Positions 1 to 25,077 of a DNA stretch of 64,000 bases are shown one piece after another. This DNA is from Polyodon spathula (lineage: Eukaryota; Chordata; Actinopteri; Acipenseriformes; Polyodontidae). The notes under the pieces were generated by a model. It searched no databases. It saw nothing but the letters and a program-made list of their open reading frames with translations, and was not told the origin of the DNA. The translations under genes and the position numbers were made by a program. Each line of letters begins with the position of its first letter. The first letter of the stretch is position 1. The stretch lies in contig NC_054559.1 in assembly GCF_017654505.1 (NCBI RefSeq), positions 12,713,147-12,777,146 on the forward strand, in the 5' to 3' direction.

Positions 1-116
1 AAAAATCTATATTGTAATAAGTTACGTTTTACCCATTAGCCTGAATTCTGAAAATGTTGTGCTGTTTAGGTAAGAGAGTTAGTTGGGTGTTCCAGCATTG
101 TTTATTATCTTTACAG

Positions 117-523
117 AGAAGGAAAGCCCACATGGACTGGACAGAAACCTACTGGGGACCACAAATTCTCACAAAAGAGTGAATAGAAGAGAAAAAATAT
201 TAAAAGGTATGCTTCCAAAAATGTAATTTGATGAGAGGAGGCTGTGATGCACTTCATTGAAAAAGGACCTGTGAAATAGATTTGCCTATTTGATTTTTAT
301 TAGTGTAATCTAAACTGATAAGCAATTTGATTTGATTATCTAACCATGTATCTATTTTTAGTTTGGAATTTTTAATTCTGTCCTGTCATGAAGTGTTACT
401 TTCCGTTCTGTTTTCACAGATGGTTGTTCCAGCCACATGACTGCAGTTGCAGTGAGTATGCTGGGAGGGTACATGAACTTCTATCAAATGGAGCAGGACA
501 TCACTAAAAGACCACTGACATAA
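117..523 (+). CDS. Possible last two exons of a convergent + strand gene (unidentified)
   Basis: Two exon-like blocks with good splice signals are seen: 117-206, after a pyrimidine-rich tract ending ttacag and followed by a GTATGC donor, and 420-523, after ttctgttttcacag and ending in TAA at 521-523. Exon 1 is 90 nt. In the phase that enters with 2 nt, both blocks read open and join through a split codon to give about 64 residues ending ITKRPLT. The other two phases stop inside the first block, so a terminal exon stopping at about 184 is also possible. Poly(A) signals ATTAAA (585-590) and AATAAA (736-741) follow. I do not recognise the peptide. By human synteny as I remember it (AGPS lies tail to tail with TTC30B), AGPS is the neighbour to test, but the expected AGPS C-terminus is not clearly present. 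The blocks could also be non-coding. Confidence 0.3.
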
Positions 524-1376
524 CTGTACAGTACATGAAACTCATCTGTAAGATTCTTTGAGCCACAAAGACCTGTGTGTCATCATTAAAAGCTAAATGA
601 CCTCTGAAAAGAGAAATATCCTTTGTCATCCTGTATAAAATGTGTAGCCCAATTATTAACAATGATATTTATATGGTAGTATAGATTAAAATAGTGGTGT
701 TTAAAATGAATGTGTTATCAAGAATATTTATTACTAATAAAACTCACCTGGTTCCCAGTAATCTAACTATAGGGGCACTGTTATATGAACTGCTCCCATG
801 AGGTGGGCTTTTTTAATCCATTATTGCTTCAGGGCTTGAATATTATTGTAGAAATGTAATTGCCTTATTAACGTTTTAAAGTAAAGTATTTGTCAAGTGC
901 ATTATTGCAGTGTTTTTATGTTAAGTTGGTTAAGTCCTTATGCTGAAAAGTGCTATTATATCTGATCTTTTGTAACACAAACTTGGCTGTTACATATTGA
1001 AGATTCTGTCAGATAAAACGACTTTTGGATGTAGAAAATAAATCAATTTGAGCAGCTGTGGGATATACAGTGTGGTTTATTGCTACAAAAATAAATGTAA
1101 CATTTACAAAGTAGATAAGCTATATAGTACATTCAGGTTGTACACAGCAAACACAGTAATTGAAAAGTATGCATTAAGAAAAAACAGGCTGCCTTGGTTA
1201 GTAAAAGTATTTGAAGGTTTCACATGAAGAAACACTGCAGTAAAACTTGAGACAAGACGTTTTAGCTGGTGGTAACATGACAATTTTTGGGGAATGAATG
1301 TAGTCAGCAGTATCTTAAAAGCTTAAATGTGTGAAAAAGGTTTTACTTAAATAAATATAATACAGTATTTAATATG
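524..1376. other. Interval between convergent genes: 3' UTRs and poly(A) signals
   Basis: No ORF of note lies here. On the + strand there is ATTAAA at 585-590 and AATAAA at 736-741, which could end the left-hand gene. On the - strand, AATAAA (TTTATT on +) at 1076-1081 lies about 300 nt past the IFT70 stop codon and is the best candidate end for that transcript. The rest is AT-rich unique-looking sequence. Confidence 0.5.
1076..1081 (-). terminator. Candidate poly(A) signal of the IFT70 gene
   Basis: A canonical AATAAA on the - strand lies about 296 nt beyond the IFT70 stop codon (1377-1379) and would give a 3' UTR of about 320 nt. I see no earlier AATAAA on this strand between 1082 and 1376. 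Cleavage would be expected about 10-30 nt further on, near 1050-1065. Confidence 0.5.
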
Positions 1377-15337
<13,961 letters not shown>

Positions 15338-15481
15338 GGCTCTTTAGACGAAACTTCTATATAAAGCACGTTTTCAAATAACAGAATAATAATACCGGTG
15401 TTTATTTGTGAGCTACTATCAATATATATCTCGGGTTTCTCCTGGTCTGCCTTGACTGTTATGGAACGCCGCTTCCTTGAC

Positions 15482-15494
15482 GTTTCCAAGCAAC
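15482..15494 (-). promoter_or_regulatory. X-box (RFX transcription-factor site) upstream of IFT70
   Basis: On the - strand the sequence reads GTTGCTTGGAAAC, two RFX half-sites (GTTGCT and GGAAAC) one base apart. It lies 145 bp upstream of the IFT70 ATG, the usual distance for ciliary X-boxes. RFX factors drive many IFT genes, so this fits the gene's role. A CCGGAAG ETS-type motif (15499-15505) follows directly. No TATA box is evident, in keeping with a housekeeping-type ciliary promoter. Confidence 0.75.
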
Positions 15495-15590
15495 CGAACC
15501 GGAAGAGGAAGTTCAAGAACAGCAAATAGAAATGTACAATATATCGAAACGTTGGGCAGCTGGCTTTTGAGCCAAAATATATCTATCTAT

Positions 15591-15593
<3 letters not shown>

Positions 15594-15663
<70 letters not shown>

Positions 15664-15745
15664 GTGTTGTGTGGTGTGTGTATGTTATATATATATATAT
15701 ATATAATATATATATATAATATATATATATATATAGATATATATA
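15594..15745. repeat. (TA)n microsatellite cluster behind the IFT70 promoter
   Basis: One TA run spans about 15594-15657 and a second about 15687-15745, split by a GTGTGTTGTGTGG segment. The IYIYIY ORFs on both strands across this block are artefacts. Confidence 0.95.
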
Positions 15746-16042
15746 ATATTAGCAAAAGAATAGTGTACGACTTTTGATGGTTATGAGGAATTTGGAACAA
15801 GAAAAAGCAGAAAAATGCATTGATGTAAGATCAGAATTTAACACAAGCGGTATTGTTAGATTCCAAAATGAGAAAGAATTAGAATGGCGGAAAACTGTTG
15901 GAATCGCCTGCCATTTGTAGCACACACTATAGTGCAAACTAATATATTTACCGTTGTTATGCAAATGCAATCCAATACATTTACCACTGTAAGAAAGCTG
16001 CATATGACAAATCTGGCAAAGCGCAGCATTGACAGGTGCGGT

Positions 16043-16061
16043 TAAATAATAATAATAATAA

Positions 16062-16092
<31 letters not shown>

Positions 16093-16099
16093 AATAATA
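16043..16099. repeat. (AAT)n microsatellite
   Basis: About 18 units of an AAT/TAA repeat with one interruption near 16071. The 128-residue - strand ORF across it is a run of tyrosines and is not a gene. Confidence 0.95.
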
Positions 16100-17837
16100 T
16101 GTAAAACTACACAAATTACTTTTTTCATGTCTCAAAAGTGAAGACTGTATAAATTACTGTTAAACAGTCTTCAAGAGTCACTTCCTCAACTTGATGTTTA
16201 AATACTGAGTGAGGCTTACAGTTAAACTGATTAATAATGCAACTGCACAGCATGTTTATATATGATTTTCATCTCCTAGCAGGTACTGTATATGGTTTGT
16301 CTAGATTGACTGGTTCAGCTGAGCACTCAGTCATGATGATGCCTCTGAGCTTTGAACAAATGTTACAAATGTTGCTAGAGCAGACACTTGTTGAATTTGG
16401 CCTGTTGTGTGCGTGTATTGCAGAACAGTTGATTGCTTTCATGAAGCAGATGTGAGAAGAAAATGGCTTATGCGACACTGAATAAGAGAAACTCAGGGAA
16501 AACGTGCCAGAAAAATAATTCAAATACTGAATTACTGTTTACTGCACTTGAGAGGATACCCTTTAAAGGAGTGATATCATTATCCTTATTTCTAAGTCCT
16601 AATCCTTATTTAACAATGTATAAATACTAAGTGGACTTATCCGGATGAGGCTCAAATTGCAGGAGGAGCTGCCATTGTAATGTTTATTGCTGCCCTAGAC
16701 TGAGCTAGACTGAACATTAGGGCTATCTCTAGAGAAATTAGTCTGAAAATAATTTTAGTCAACAGCTTGTAAGTCATTTATGTATAAACTGGGCCACTGC
16801 CTAGCCTGCAGATTGGAAAGCCTAAATACCGGTATGTAATTATTTGTTCTTTTATGGGATTTAAGGAGCTCCCATAGGTCTGGCAGCGCAGTTCTGAATA
16901 ATTTCTTGTTGACATTCAAATCCACAAATCAACTGGTTTTACCGATTTTATTCTATAGTTCCTGGCTGTGTATCGTCTGGTTTTAATTTTGATTTATATA
17001 TGTTAACTGCTGTACAGTACACTCAGTTCATTAATTGACAGAACAAGTAGGCCTACCTCAACACGTTCTTAACATTTGTATAACATTTGGGTGGGACTGT
17101 ACAGTGTGTCTACTTTATTGGAAGCTGCATGTATTTACTTGAAGATACTGTGCACGCAAAAGTGTCTGTAAAGAGGCCCTCGACCTCCCTTATAGGAAAG
17201 TTTGAAAAATATCTATATACCTGTGAATGTTCCTGAACCCTCCAGGAAACAGGAAAGACAGAAGGAACAAACTGTGCTATCAGCCATAAAAAGGGTTTGG
17301 CTGGAGAGTCGACTACGTTTAAAGCTGGATTTGGTTCTGCATTCACATGTGTCAGCTATTAGAACGCTGTCGACGTGGCACTGGGGAGCAGCTTAGTTTT
17401 TTTTCTGAATAGAAACTCAGAACGAAAATGTGAATCCATTACAAACTCAAAACAAGGCAAATGGATATAATTTAGGTGTTTACAGCTCAATCATATAAAA
17501 AAAATTAAAAACAAAAACAGCAGGCAGTAGGAAAAATACTGGGATTGTTTGAATATAACTTATCCAGTAATCACAGCATTGCTATTGGGCACGTGGGAGC
17601 AGTGTGGGCCTGCATATTGACACCCAAACAACTTCATTAACAATGAACTATGTTTTAAGCCCTTAATTAAGTGTGATTAGAGACAGAGATGCCACTTTGA
17701 GATAGCATTAAAGTGCTTGTATTAAGAAAACTATTTAACAAATGCACTTCAATTCATTATATAGTCTCAAATGTGTAGTTTGGAAAAAAACACCTGCTAT
17801 TATAATTTTTATTGATATTTCCAAGCATTGCTTTCAG

Positions 17838-17897
17838 GTGTTGTTCCACTTCCCTGGTCATTCCATCTGGAGAGTAAAGTGATCCCCACCAGATTTC
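17838..17897 (-). repeat. Perfect 60-bp inverted repeat, copy 2
   Basis: This is the reverse complement, 60 of 60, of 14576-14635, lying 2.5 kb upstream of the IFT70 start codon. The centre-to-centre distance is about 3.26 kb. Neither copy has a recognisable ORF or extends into longer homology. Confidence 0.95.
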
Positions 17898-19435
17898 TTG
17901 AGAGACTTTCTTTATCATAGTGAAATATCGGATCATGATTTTAAAATGAACATGCTAAGTGTCATAGAGCTTAGTACTTCCTAATTTAGTAATAGGGTGT
18001 TTGTCTAATTTCAGCACTATTGTATATCTTTGAGTGTTTACATTAAAAAAAAAAAAAAACTCTTGAATAGGTTGTTTAAGTAGACAAAGAAGGTCACTCA
18101 AATTCATTTGAATATGAGGTGAAGTATAAGTGTGTCGCATTTAGTAATTCCCTAAACATTTGAACTAAACTCACTGGATGCATCAGCATTTAAACAATAG
18201 AGCTTTGTTATGTCTTAAACAGTTTATTTTAGTGCTGGGACAAAATCTGCGGTACACCCTGTTACTGTCAGTGGGAATAAGGAAGATTGTGGTTGGCTGC
18301 TCCAGGGCAGTATTTAAATGTGTGTGGGAGGATCATAGGAATCAGTTTTAGCCACGTCCCAGTGTGTTGTTGCACACATCACCCTTATATATGTTATATC
18401 ACTGATAGGAATGTCATTTTAGCAATTTTATTATGTTAATTGGCCCTGATATTATAAAAACAAATAGTTTTTCTAGTACAGTTTAGTTTCACATTGTTAT
18501 CTTCAACACATTTTGTTCTGTATTACTAACTTTGCAAATAGGGCCAAGGGCCTCCCTGAGTGGGCCTTCCCCACATGTCAGCTCCAACAAGAGGGGGTCA
18601 TCCTGTCACTCTCCTTTCCATACACAGAGGTATATTAATCCACAACAATGTCACGCAACAAATCCTAATGAAGTAAATAAAAAATTGTAAGGAGCAGAGG
18701 AGCAGTCACAGGTGGCACCAGGAAGTTCTCTGTTTTCTGATCAGATGTTTTGTCAGTAGAAATCCCAAAAGGAGCCTTTTTGTGAGAAGTTTGGTCATTA
18801 TGAATATAGGTGACTCTAGGAGACACACAATAGGAGGACTATTCAAATCTTGAACTCCAAAGCTGCTATTAAAGTTGTGCCTAGAAGCACAGCTCTCTTT
18901 TGTCAGCGCTATGGTAGTGGAGCAGATAGAGTTAACATTCAGTAACTGGCTCCAGTCAGGCATGGTACTGATCAACTGTTGATTTTGTGGTATGTACTTG
19001 GGTCCATTGAGGGCTTTGCTTAGACCACTGAACTAATTTCCCATGTGATCTGAACAGTCCAATGGAAACCCATTCCTCCCAAGGTGAAAGGTGCCACCAA
19101 GCCCCTCTGAAGAAGTGTTTTAAGCTTGTATCTTTATCTTGTGATTGACCATTTCAAAGGCTGAGGGGAGGTGGGGTTCTTGGGAACTCTATTGCATCTC
19201 CCATTGGCCAATCAACAAGCCTTCTGTGCATGATTGTTTGCCTAGAAAAATACAATGCTAACTGGTACAAAGATAATACAAATCAATAGATAATACATTA
19301 TAAGAAGAGAATCAATTGAAGTTTAGTTGAACTTTGAAACTGCATTTCTTTAGTGTTGCACAGTACCTTGAGTTTTGAGTTGCTGCTGTAATTAAAACCA
19401 CACTGACTGGCCCAGTTGAGATTCTTTTTTTTTTC

Positions 19436-19489
19436 GTGTGTGTGTGTGTGTGTGTGTATGGGTGTGGGTATATGGGTGTGGGTGTGTGT
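19436..19489. repeat. (GT)n microsatellite
   Basis: A GT run of about 23 nt (19436-19458) continues imperfectly as GGGTGTGGGTATATGGGTGTGG to about 19489. Confidence 0.9.
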
Positions 19490-20686
19490 CTCTATCACAA
19501 GTAGAAACACACACACATTCCAGGCAGGCTATTGCTGTGGAGGCTGTACAACAACTTCAGAGTGAATTTGAAAGCTGCAGCTAAGTGGTATCCAGAGATT
19601 CTCTGATCAACAAGGTATGCAACAGCTGTTTATTTAAGATTTGTCCATTTAAAGTTGATTGTTAATAATTGAAAAAAAAAATTGTCTTTAATACTTGAAC
19701 AATTAAAGTTATACAAGTAGGATTTTTTTTTTTGTATTATTATGATAAAAAATACATTAAACTAAAACAAAGTTTTGATGATTGGGCTAATTGTGTTTTC
19801 TGTTTACCATGTAAAACAATTCTTTAGGAAACAGGAAAAATGGAATTAATTTTTATTCAGTAAATATAGGTTGTGGTATAATTTAGGCTTCTGTATTGTC
19901 ATTTTAGTTCTTTTAAAGTAGTCGTTTGTTATGTTGAAAAAAATCTGGAAGTAATTTGTGGTCCCAAAAAAGTTTGAGCTCAAAAGTTACAGTATTAACC
20001 TTCAATTGATTGATAGACGCCTTTGAGAATGTGTCTTCCTCACAAGATTGCATTCTTTTGCTATTCACTCTCCTGCTGGCATTAACATTTGTGGAACTAT
20101 CTGATCCTAGTTCCAGAGTTTTATAAGGATTTATAGACCATGCAAGATGATTAAGATTAAAGGAAACAGCACGGGGATCCACACATCATGGACTGTTTAT
20201 TGAGTTCCTCAGTGCTTGTCAATGGCTTGTTAATGGGAGAACGCCGTAAACAAAGCAAAACAGAACTAATCTTCTGGGTATACACAGGTCCGGCATCTCA
20301 AACTCATTACCAGCTTTATATGTTCATTTAGCTTATTTTAAAATATAGTTGCTGTCATACACCATGGTATAAATATAGCAAATAGCTTTAAGTAAAAGCA
20401 TTGATAAATATGATAAAACAAGATACAACGTGGTGAATAACAGTAAAGAAACTATGGTACGTATTACACACTCTGTTCAAGGGATACCACTATCAACATC
20501 TCAAGGATTTAAAACAGTGTACTCATACTGAAAAGGGTGACAAAGAACATAAAATAAAATATTAAAAGTCATGTTCCCGACCTTGCATCGCTAATGGTTA
20601 CAAACTAAATAACGTCACCCAACTCTTTGGAAGACTCAGTAAAAGTATCTGTTCCAGGGTAACCAGGGCGTTTCCAGGATCCTAAC

Positions 20687-22365
20687 ATGTATTTTCGGTT
20701 GGTTGTGCTTTTGGTCCTGACTCTTGGGGTTGTGCAGTGCCAAAGGAGACGTCCTGCTAAAGATGAATGGGACTACAGAGATGGAGGTAAACCTAGTTGA
20801 ACGCATCTTGTGCTCTGGCGCTTGTGATTCATGAAAGGTGCTGATTGGACTGGAGAATATATTTAACAACTTGTACTGCTAAATTACCTTTAGTACAGAA
20901 CCATTTATTGTTGTGGCTCTCTATTGCTGCTGAAGTGTATTTGGTTCAGGGATATTGTATCGGTGCAGTGGTGACTACTAGAGCCCAAGTAATCCCCATA
21001 CAGCCTCTGGATCTTATTCTGAAATCTTGCAAACATGTTTACCATAGTAGTTTGTTTACTCATAATAATTTACACCTCACAAGTTTATCTGGGGTGTACT
21101 TAATTTACCAAAAGATTATCAATTCAATAAAACAGGGAACAAAATGTCTTAACAAAACAGTAAAGAGTAAAGATTTTAAACCCTCAGCACTCCCTTACAG
21201 TAAGCAGTCTATAGTTTCATGAAATGGAGTAAAATGATCATTTAACTTAATTGTCTTCTCTGTTGCATGTTGTAATTGTGCCCAGTTGCAATTTTGGAAA
21301 AAAATAATAATAAAGGCTTTCAGTCTGAACCAAGCAATAAGGTACAGAACTCAATATTTCTTTGGGCCTTTTTAATTATACTTAATTCATTTTGTCATAA
21401 TACACCATGCATACGTGTTATTGCATTCAATTCCTGTAGGATTATAATTGTAAAACCATAAATTATAATCTGTAAACTATAGTAGAAATATGTACCTCTG
21501 TATTCCACAGTAAAATCAATTTAAAGGCTAAAATTGTCTGACGTGTTTGGTTAGTTGAAGTATGATATACTGAACACGATTTTTTTTTATTTTCAGTTTC
21601 AATTATTACTCACTGAGCGAAATATCATATTGTACTGTACTGAGGTGAGCTATTCCTTTCTCATGGTTTAGAAAATGTAAAGTTGTAATAGTCACAAGTC
21701 ATTCCATTGGAAGTATTAAATATCATAAACTGCAGTTTGTTGGTCATACATTGTCACTCATGTGTCACTTTAGCTGATAAGGTCAACATGCGAGGGGTGG
21801 CCAATCTAACTGAGGTCCTAGACAACTGGAGATTCGACATCCTGAATCAGATGAAGAACCTTGTTCAGAATGACCACCAGGCCCTCCTCCCAGACTATTC
21901 CAGGTGAGGCAATGAGGCAGGCCACAGTCCAGCTGGGACCAATACAGAAGCAGACCTACTCCATGGTCCCCTTGTTCCTGTGCTTTAAATACTTCTCAAT
22001 ATGTATGGCAGGTAAGATGCAGATAATGATGTGCAGAAAGGACTGTGAACCTCAAATGATCTCTTGTTCAACACAAGGTAAGAGGAGTCTGCACAAGTCT
22101 GCTGTTGTCCCTTAACATTCACCTCTCTCTCTCTCTCTCTCTGTTTCTCTCTCATTTCCTCAGGATCCCGGCCCTGTCGGAGGCCCTGGATGACCTCTTC
22201 AAGGAGTTCAATGCGCTGAAGGAACGGCTTGGGGAGCTCAGCGAGAAGTTTGTGGGCATCGAGACCTTCATCGACGAGGTCAAGGCTGGGCACGCTGCCA
22301 ACGGAGGGGCACGGGCCGAAGCCCTGCCCAAGAAGAAGGTCAACCCCAAGAAGAGGAATCCCTAA
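20687..22365 (+). CDS. Small secreted coiled-coil protein, three coding exons (family not recognised)
   Basis: Exons are 20687-20786, 21774-21903 and 22164-22365; all junctions are AG/GT and the phases join to 432 nt (143 residues plus TAA). Residues 1-18 form a classic signal peptide ([18 protein letters not shown]). A basic stretch QRRRPAK then DEWDYRDG follows, and an NLT glycosylation sequon is at 44-46. Residues 81-113 carry large hydrophobics at L81, L85, L88, F92, L95, L99, L102, F106, I109 and I113. This is an unbroken 4-3 heptad pattern and so a likely dimer- or trimer-forming coiled coil. The tail (133-143) is basic, [11 protein letters not shown]. The mature chain has no cysteine. 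The ATG at 21790 inside exon 2 would lose the signal peptide, so I chose 20687. The third exon's acceptor uses a CT-repeat as its pyrimidine tract. I infer secretion, possibly matrix or receptor binding. I cannot name an orthologue. Confidence 0.85.
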
Positions 22366-22760
22366 GGACCCCCGGAGACCCCCTCCACTACAATCCTTCT
22401 ACAGGCCTATCAGGACATAGCAATGCTTCTATCAGCTTGCAAACTTTCATCTTTGCCTTGAATCAGTCACTTATAATAGATATTCAGTAAAAGATACATA
22501 AGAAATATGGAAGCTTGTTGAGCCCCAAGTAAAAGTTTACTGTAGTAAAAGCATACCAATGTGTAATAATAAAGCATAGGTAAACATTGTAAAGAATAAA
22601 CAGGAATGGAAAAGCTATGGTAAATATATAGTACAGCCATTGGAAAATACAAAAATATTGTGCAAGAATACTGTGGTAAACTTTTATAGGAGGCTTTACT
22701 AGTGTACAGCAAACGACTGTACAAACAACTTTTTTTTATTTAATTGTACGCTATTTAGCT
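22366..22760 (+). other. 3' UTR of the secreted gene with poly(A) signals and a MITE-like block
   Basis: AATAAA occurs at 22568-22573 and 22595-22600, about 200 nt past the stop codon. Both lie inside a block (about 22527-22690) rich in (A/G)GTAAA motifs. Its two ends are short inverted repeats: AAAAGTTTAC near 22530 and GTAAACTTTT near 22680. This suggests that a small transposon supplies the transcript end. Confidence 0.45.
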
Positions 22761-23916
22761 GTGAATACAGCGCCAAGGATTCATAAAGCTTGCACTTGTG
22801 CAGTGCTTAAAGAGCGTTATTTTCAAAATCTGTTTTTAAGAATAAAACCCAGTTTGTTATTCAAACAACAATATTCTTATAGTAGGCCCATTAATTCCCT
22901 TGGCTTGGTTTATGTGTGTCTTTTATTGAATATGCTAATATGTATTAGGTGCCATTATATAGTAGCACACATTTGTTTTTGTTGTAAATACAGTGGAACC
23001 AAAAAGAGAATAATTAGCTTGGCTGAAAATAAAGGTATATACAAGAAACACAGCAATTAGATGCAATTAAGAGTGTAGACAACAAAAAACTGCCTTTACA
23101 GGAAGACCCTTAAACATATGTAATGCATTACATGCATTATAGCTTAACATTCCAGCAATAAAATATACCATACTAGCATTGTACTCCAAGTTTGCTATAG
23201 TAGATTGGATGAACAACACACTGGCAAATACAGCACCTGCAGGACACAGCAGCATGATTTTTCTTTGTACTGAACAAAAACAAACTAGATTGATTGAATA
23301 CACTGGCGTTAAACCTTTCCAATTGAAATTATATAATTCTGTACTGCTAATGTATCTAATTTTCAGCAGGCTTCATTTATCGCAGAAGGGTGCTTGTGAA
23401 TAGGGATTCTGCCACTCAAAACTAACAGTCGCGGTTAGTTATCCTCAGCAACAGATTGCATACAACCGCTGCTAGCACAGAAAAACAACATTTCATGTTT
23501 TTGAAGAGACCCAAAGCTGTTCACATTTTATCTATTTGTGTATTGCGTGTGATCCTGCAAAAGAGCTATGGTTTTCCTGTTTTGTTTTTTTTTTGTTTTT
23601 TTTTCTCTGCATGACTAATAAAAATATGGTGAAAAGCGACATCCTGTTTGTACCTTTCTGTAGAATGCATAACATGCCCTGAATAGTGTTAAACAGAGGT
23701 TGCTGCCTAGAAATTACTACGCTGTTGATTCACGTCTGTGAAGGCTACCGCTGACCCCTGCGGGTCATATTAGGTAACAGGACAGAAGCGAATTCCCATG
23801 CAAACACATCTGACACTTTTTTAGCAGTGATTTAAATGCTTGTTGGGAAACGTGAAGTTGCCCACATTTAACAGGGCACAACAAAAAACAAGATTATTTT
23901 AGTGCATCTCTGGAAG

Positions 23917-23934
23917 CTGCACTAGATGGCAGCG
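23917..23934 (+). promoter_or_regulatory. Candidate CTCF site
   Basis: The bases CTGCACTAGATGGCAGCG fit the vertebrate CTCF core (CC(A/G)(C/G)(C/T)AG(A/G)(G/T)GGC(A/G)). The site lies about 1.5 kb past the secreted gene, at the start of the gene-free stretch. It is a motif match only; chance matches are common. Confidence 0.4.
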
Positions 23935-24927
23935 TCCCCACTGCACTGCACAAAACAGCCTGAAGAAGCAGAGGTGAGACGCATTCATTGTGAAATGTAT
24001 ATAGTTGTTTAATTAGCATTATAACACATTTGACAGAGGTCTTATTAATGAATGTTTCAGTGCCAGAACCACCACCTGCTTAATATTCCAATACAAGACA
24101 ATCTTTAGGGACAGGGTTTTCTGTGTACTGAACAGCATAAGTTAATAGAACGTAGTTCTTTTTTTTTTTTTGGAAGCTGGATTTGAAAACTACTGTCTCA
24201 TTCAAGAAGCCACAGAAGTATGAATGAAAGTCATTGACAGACCAAGCTATTATTCATTTGCTTTTCAGTTGGAATTTACAGTATGGTGGATATGAGGGAG
24301 CCATTTTCAAGCTATTAATTCCATAGACCATTCGAATCCGGAGGAATTTATGTCCATTGTTTTCCTGTGCAACCCAAAAGCCAAAACAGCCAATACTGCA
24401 TGACAGCAGACCTTTCACCATCGCTCCAGTCACGTCTGTGCTCTTCAAACTAACTATACTATTCCCAAGCGGGGAAATAGAAAATTACCTTTGCAGGTAA
24501 ACTCTCAGACAGCAAAATCCCTGTTGGGATTGTATCCACAGACCTCATAGTAAAACAGGAGCACATTCTAAATGTGTTCACATTTCATTAGAAAGTATTT
24601 GAAAACAGTGCACAGGGTTAGAACTTACCCTTCTGTGTTAATACGTTGGGTAATATTTTATTTATTTATTTATTTATAATACAGTTCGTGATATGTGTAG
24701 GGGTGTTTAAGCTTTTTGATATGATTTTTTTTTTTTTTAACACAACAGTATAGCTAACATTAGGAAAAGCTGGCTTTTAGGATTTCAATTACACTTAATC
24801 AGCAGAATACCACAAAGCATGAATAATTGCAGATATCAAACGTCATTAGACAAATTGTCTTTGCACATTTCCTGCAATTAACATCTAACACTACAAAGTT
24901 CGTTAACCCTGCTGTTCCCTGGTTATC

Positions 24928-24940
24928 ACACTAGAGGGAA
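24928..24940 (+). promoter_or_regulatory. Weaker candidate CTCF site
   Basis: CACTAGAGGGAAG matches most of the CTCF core in the same orientation as the site 1 kb upstream. Confidence 0.25.
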
Positions 24941-24995
24941 GTGCAGTTCACACATTCTCACACTTTATTGTGTTTGAGTGCCCCATATGAGTTAA

Positions 24996-25031
<36 letters not shown>

Positions 25032-25045
25032 TAATAATAATAATA

Positions 25046-25076
<31 letters not shown>
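24996..25076. repeat. (AAT)n/(ATT)n inverted microsatellite
   Basis: About 50 nt of AAT repeat run directly into about 30 nt of ATT repeat, so the locus can fold back on itself. The poly-isoleucine/poly-tyrosine ORF across it is an artefact. Confidence 0.95.

Positions 25077-25077
<1 letters not shown>

Larger units (their letters stand above)
15746..20686. other. Interval between IFT70 and the secreted-protein gene
   Basis: Apart from the AAT repeat (16043-16099), the second copy of the 60-bp inverted repeat (17838-17897) and a GT repeat (19436-19489), I see no gene here. ORFs of 60-90 residues (for example 16237-16455 on + and 18706-18975 and 19913-20182 on -) have no start context, splice partners or recognisable family. 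The IFT70 gene and the secreted gene are divergently transcribed from opposite ends of this 5.3-kb interval. Confidence 0.6.

Noticed and set aside
15477..16135. ORFs rich in IY or YY repeats
   Set aside because: They are produced by the TA and AAT microsatellites.
21790..21792. ATG in exon 2 as start of the secreted protein
   Set aside because: An in-frame upstream exon with a strong signal peptide joins in the correct phase.
21861..22420. Alternative-frame ORFs over the secreted gene's exons 2 and 3
   Set aside because: They read through splice sites or out of frame; the spliced frame alone gives a signal peptide and heptad pattern.
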